64,000 nucleotides of DNA, taken from the NCBI GenBank assembly GCA_030549335.1, contig CM060190.1, forward strand, positions 64,556,118-64,620,117, written 5' to 3'. The notes under the pieces were generated by a model, which searched no databases, was not told the DNA's origin, and saw only the letters and a program-made list of their open reading frames with translations. This document shows positions 60,331 through 64,000 of this stretch, piece by piece. A program made the translations under genes and the position numbers. The stretch comes from Pontederia crassipes. Lineage: Eukaryota > Streptophyta > Magnoliopsida > Commelinales > Pontederiaceae. The first letter of the stretch is position 1, and every line of letters starts with the position of its first letter.

Positions 60331-63300
60331 ATGAAGATTCTTACGTAAAATGTATTGGGCCTCGGAGATCTGGGAAGACGGCGGACCTTAGGCCGATACA
60401 TTTGGGAGTGGGAGGTGGACATGGTATTCCTCCAAGAGACGAAGTTGGCCATTTGCTCTCAGCTTCTCTGGGTCAGATTGGGGGTTCCCGTATGTCCGAG
60501 CATATTGCCCTCTATGCTGTGGGTCACCGGTGGTTGCATCATCGGCGGCGGGATGACCTCTTCACCTTTAGAGGACTCTTGGACGGACAGATTCTCATTG
60601 TCAGCTTATTTGCGGTCCCTGATGGATGGCGGTTCCTATCTTCTCTCGTGTGTTTATGGCCCGAGCTCAGCTTCTCTTCAGGGCGTTATGTGGGAGGAAC
60701 TATGGGACGCCGACTACTCGATGGCCGCTAGCTGATTGGTGGCGATTTCAATGTCACTCTTGACATCGATGATCGCCCTATCAAACGCCGTGGGAGGGAT
60801 GCTGGAGCGGAGGAGTTTCGAGATTTCATTGATACTCAGTCGTTGGTCGATTTTTCGGCCACGAACTGCAGGTTTAGATGGCAAAGTACTGTTGCTTCGA
60901 CCGCCTGCTCGAGGATTGACAAGTTCCTCGGCTCCCTGGAGTTGGCAGAGGCTCACCACTTAGCAAAGGTTCTAGCATTGGATCGACCGTTTTCGAACCA
61001 CACGCCTCTCATGTGGCAGTCCAAACGACGGACGACCCCCGCGCTCGCTCTTCCGCTTTGAACGTTCTTTGCTATTGAAGAATGGGTTCCGACAGCTTGT
61101 GGCTGACCACTGGCAGACCATGGCTGCTAGGACTCTGGCCGCTCGGCTTGATGGCCTATGGTCTTTCCTTCGTTCACATTGAAGACACGTCCGGGAGGAC
61201 AGAGGCTTTGGGCATTATCACGCATTTGGACCATGAGGAGGACTCCCGCCACCTCACGGGAGAGGAGATCGAGAAGCGCAGGGTCGCCCAACACACCATT
61301 CAGCTTGAGGATAAGAAGGTGGAAATCGAGTGGAGGCAGCGCTTCCGACAGGCCCGGCTTTAGGAGGGAGAGGCCAACACTAGGTTTTTTCACCTCTATG
61401 CGAGTGAGCGCCGGCGGACAAACAAGATCGATCATCTTGAGTTTTAGGGGCGGCGGATCTCCGGCCATCATGACATTGAGACGGCCATGGGTTCCTTTTT
61501 CTGGAAGTTCTACAGGCGGCGGCCCCCCGCCCATTGGAGATGGTCCCCAAGGGACATTCCTTGTCTTACTGATACACAATCTTCTTTATTGTCGCAGGCC
61601 ATATCGGAGGATGAGGTCACCGAGGCACTGGGTGATCTCAATGGAGAGGCGTCTCCGGGTCCATATGTTTTTATGGTATTCTTCTACAAAGAGTTCTGGC
61701 CAGTGGTTCGAGAGGATGTCATAGCAGTTATTCAGGAGTTCGCTAGTGGGAACCAGGGCTTTGAGCGCCTTAATCGGTTTCTACTTTTCATGCTATTGAA
61801 GCGCACCCCAGCAGAGCGTGTGGAGTATTGCAGGCCTATCGCCATATCCAATGCCATATACCTCTTAGTGGCTCGGGTATTGACAAATAGGCTTAGGGAG
61901 GTGTTACCCCATCTCATCCATTTGGCCTAGTTTGCTTTCATCTAGGGCCGCTCCATCACCGACAACTTCACCACCGCATCGGAGATCATCGCACATTGGA
62001 GGACCAGTTGCCAGGCCTTCCTTTGGAAGGTAGACTTCTCCAAGGCGTATGATTCTATTTCATGGACTTTTCTTTGACACTCTTTGCAAATCAAAGGATT
62101 TCCCGTGACTCGGATCGTTTGGATGAAGCGACGCATTACCTCCGCTTCTTTCTTGATTCTAGTCAATGGGGCGAGGACAGCGGATGGATCCAGCCACAAA
62201 GAGGAGTCAGACAAGGCTGCCCTCATGCCTTTTGTGCTTGCAACAGAAGCCCTAGGCAAATGTGCTCAGGCTGCCGGACTGTTCAGTGGTTTTGCTGGGG
62301 ACTGGTCCCACTACTGCAGTATGCTGATGACACGACCTTTTTTATTGAGGGCTCGTCTCAGGAGGCTAGACGGGTGGTTATTATGGTGGAGCTTTTTGGT
62401 GCGACAATTGGCCTTTATATCAATCATGCCAAATTATCTTTCATCCCTTGCAGCATGGTCACGAAGGAGGCCGCCTAGTGTGCTACCGAGCTGTCCACCT
62501 CGATAGGCTCGTTACCGATTACCTACCCGGGTCTCCCCCTCTCGGATCGTCATATAGGTTCTCGTGGGTGGACCATAATCATTGAGCGGATGGAGCACAT
62601 ATTACAGAATTGGAGCAATCTTATTCCACTTAGATCTGTTCTATCGGTGCTCCCGACCTACTACATGTCTGTTTTTCGGATGCTTGCTTTAGTTCTGAGG
62701 CGTTTGGACACATTGAGGAGCAAATTTTTCTAGCAGGGGTGTGACCCGGACAAGCGCGGCATACACCTCGTCGCATGGAACATCGTTTGTCGCCCCATGT
62801 CGATGGGCAGTTTGGGCGTCAGAGAACTTCGCTACGCTAACTGGGCCCTCCTGGCCCGGAGGGTGGGGCGAATTATGGGGCCGTGATAGTTTATGGAGAT
62901 CGGTCTTCACCTCTTTGCTATGGGCATGACTTGTCTTCGGATTCTAGGATCATCCTTCCGCGTGGGGCATCCTCCTTTTGGCGGAGTGTCTCGGCTCTCT
63001 TCCCACGGGTGCGCCCTCTCATGACACCCTCTTCGGGATCATGAGGGGATTTCTCTTTCTGGCAGCAGGAGTGGCTGCCCGGGAACTCACTATCGGCATC
63101 TTTCCTCCACCTCTGGGCGCTGGCGGCGCAGCCTGATGCGACGGTGGCTGACATATGGTCGGAATTGGGCAGCCCGGGCACTGGCTCATGGACCCCCCTT
63201 TTCAGTTCTCCACTATTAGACCAGCGTCTTTCAGAGCTCCTAGCGCTTCTTCAGAGAATGGAGCCTTTTTGGCCGGATCCCTCCCACCGGGATGGGTGGA

Positions 63301-63755
63301 TTTGGATATCGGCATCTTTCTCAGCTCGCAGTCTTTATGTCCGATTCCTTCCTCCCATATCTTCCTCACTCACATTCAGGGCAGTCTGCAGGCTTATTTG
63401 GCGTTCTCGGGTGCCGTTGAAAGCCAATTTCTTTGCTTGGCTTATGCGGCAGGACACGATTGTCACCAGAGTTTATAGGGCGAGATGGTCCCCCCATGCT
63501 GGCACTTTTTGCCCCTTGTGTGTTGGGGCCGAGGAGCACATCGATCATTTATTCTTCGATTGTACATGGCTCGTGAGCTCTAGTCGCGGATGGGTGTGTT
63601 GGATTCTTTCCCAGCAGCAGTAGAAGCCTTCTGGCAGGTACTTCGTGATCGGGTTAGACAGCGATAGAGCTGGAGGATTTGGTTAGCATCCTTTTTGGCT
63701 AGTACCTGGGCCGTTCGGCTTCAGCGCAACCGGACTGTTTTCTGTGAGGAGTGAA
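60331..63755 (+). pseudogene. LINE ORF2 remnant: endonuclease, reverse transcriptase, zinc finger
   Basis: Begins MKILT, then a TAA at 60346, then NVLGLGDLGRRRTLGRYIWE and VFLQETKL. GGDFNVTLDIDDRP follows at about 60738. Reverse transcriptase shows CRPIAISNAIYLLVARVLTN at about 61830, FSKAYDSISW at about 62036 and the catalytic YADD at 62320-62331, followed by ATIGLYINHAKLSFIP. The end has RARWSPHAGTFCPLC with the zf-RVT pattern at about 63475. Stops include TAG at 61362-61364 and 61928-61930, and TGA at about 62078, with several frame changes. Confidence 0.9.
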
Positions 63756-63903
63756 GTCAGGTGGAGAGTATTGTTCATCATGCTTCTTTTCTTCTTCGGG
63801 AGTGGGGTTTTGCTTAGCTGATGTTCACCTTTTTTTTTTGAAGCTCACATTTTGAGGGCCCACACTTGTACATTTTGATCAGTTCATAGTTATATATATA
63901 CAT

Positions 63904-63934
63904 GGATGGTAACCACAAATCTTGGTGGCCATCC
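63904..63934 (+). other. LINE 3' stem-loop (second copy)
   Basis: Arms GGATGGT and GCCATCC, then a mismatch and inner ACCA/TGGT around a 7-nt loop. It corresponds to the hairpin at 24435-24461 with compensated base pairs. Confidence 0.65.
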
Positions 63935-64000
63935 TTTCTCTCCTAAAAAAAAAGTCATGATCCAAGCCAACATAATTCAGTTCTTCAGAGGATAACTTTT

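Larger units (their letters stand above)
58879..63951 (+). mobile_element. L1-type LINE, 5.1 kb, inside a myosin intron
   Basis: Same family as the LINE at 19193: matching endonuclease, polymerase and 3'-end sequence, and a related 3' hairpin at 63904-63934. It is flanked by AAGTCATGAT at 58869-58878 and 63952-63961, so the myosin gene resumes at once on its right. It is antisense to the myosin. The 5' part holds ORF1 scraps (SWARVVAGRPPGPQGASV at about 58970) interrupted by an AT-rich block. Many stops and frameshifts make it more decayed than the other copy. Confidence 0.93.

Overview
The window is nuclear DNA of a flowering plant. Evidence: multi-exon genes with GT-AG introns for a pectate lyase, an Aux/IAA repressor, a DUF1644 zinc-finger protein and a class XI myosin; Ty1/copia elements primed by initiator Met-tRNA; plant L1-type LINEs; Au-like SINEs with (TTG)n tails; hAT, CACTA and other TIR elements. 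GC-rich first exons and the strongly GC-rich large pectate lyase exon suggest a monocot, but this is not proven.

Layout. 0.2-0.7 kb: a mosaic of a gypsy gag scrap, a mitochondrial-type 26S rRNA fragment and an unknown GC-rich piece. 4.1-7.3 kb (+): an intact seven-exon pectate lyase. About 10.4-27.4 kb (+): a decayed intron-bearing copy of a peroxisomal 3-ketoacyl-CoA thiolase gene. It has been broken open by a young copia element (10.9-16.2 kb), a 5.3-kb LINE (19.2-24.5 kb) and three SINE insertions, one of which appears to carry about 610 bp of extra 5' sequence. A RING-H2 exon remnant lies inside it on the opposite strand. 30.2-34.7 kb (+): an Aux/IAA gene with a SINE in its long first intron. 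38.5-39.6 kb (+): a DUF1644 protein. 43.0-48.0 kb (+): an older copia element, followed by a small LTR element cut by a CACTA terminus (48.4-50.0 kb). 51.7-64 kb (-): the last 14 coding exons of a class XI myosin, entering from beyond the right edge. Its introns hold an hAT MITE and a second 5.1-kb LINE.

The four live genes (cell-wall pectin cleavage, auxin response, a stress-type zinc-finger protein, actin-based transport) are independent neighbours, not a pathway. All four read cleanly across their splice sites, although the last Aux/IAA exon is uncertain. The most informative material is the insertion history: most young insertions keep target-site duplications, so their order can be read. 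I saw no clearly new biological system. The best candidates for follow-up are the 5'-extended SINE unit, the covarying 3' hairpin of the two LINEs, and the duplicated splice donor in the myosin gene.
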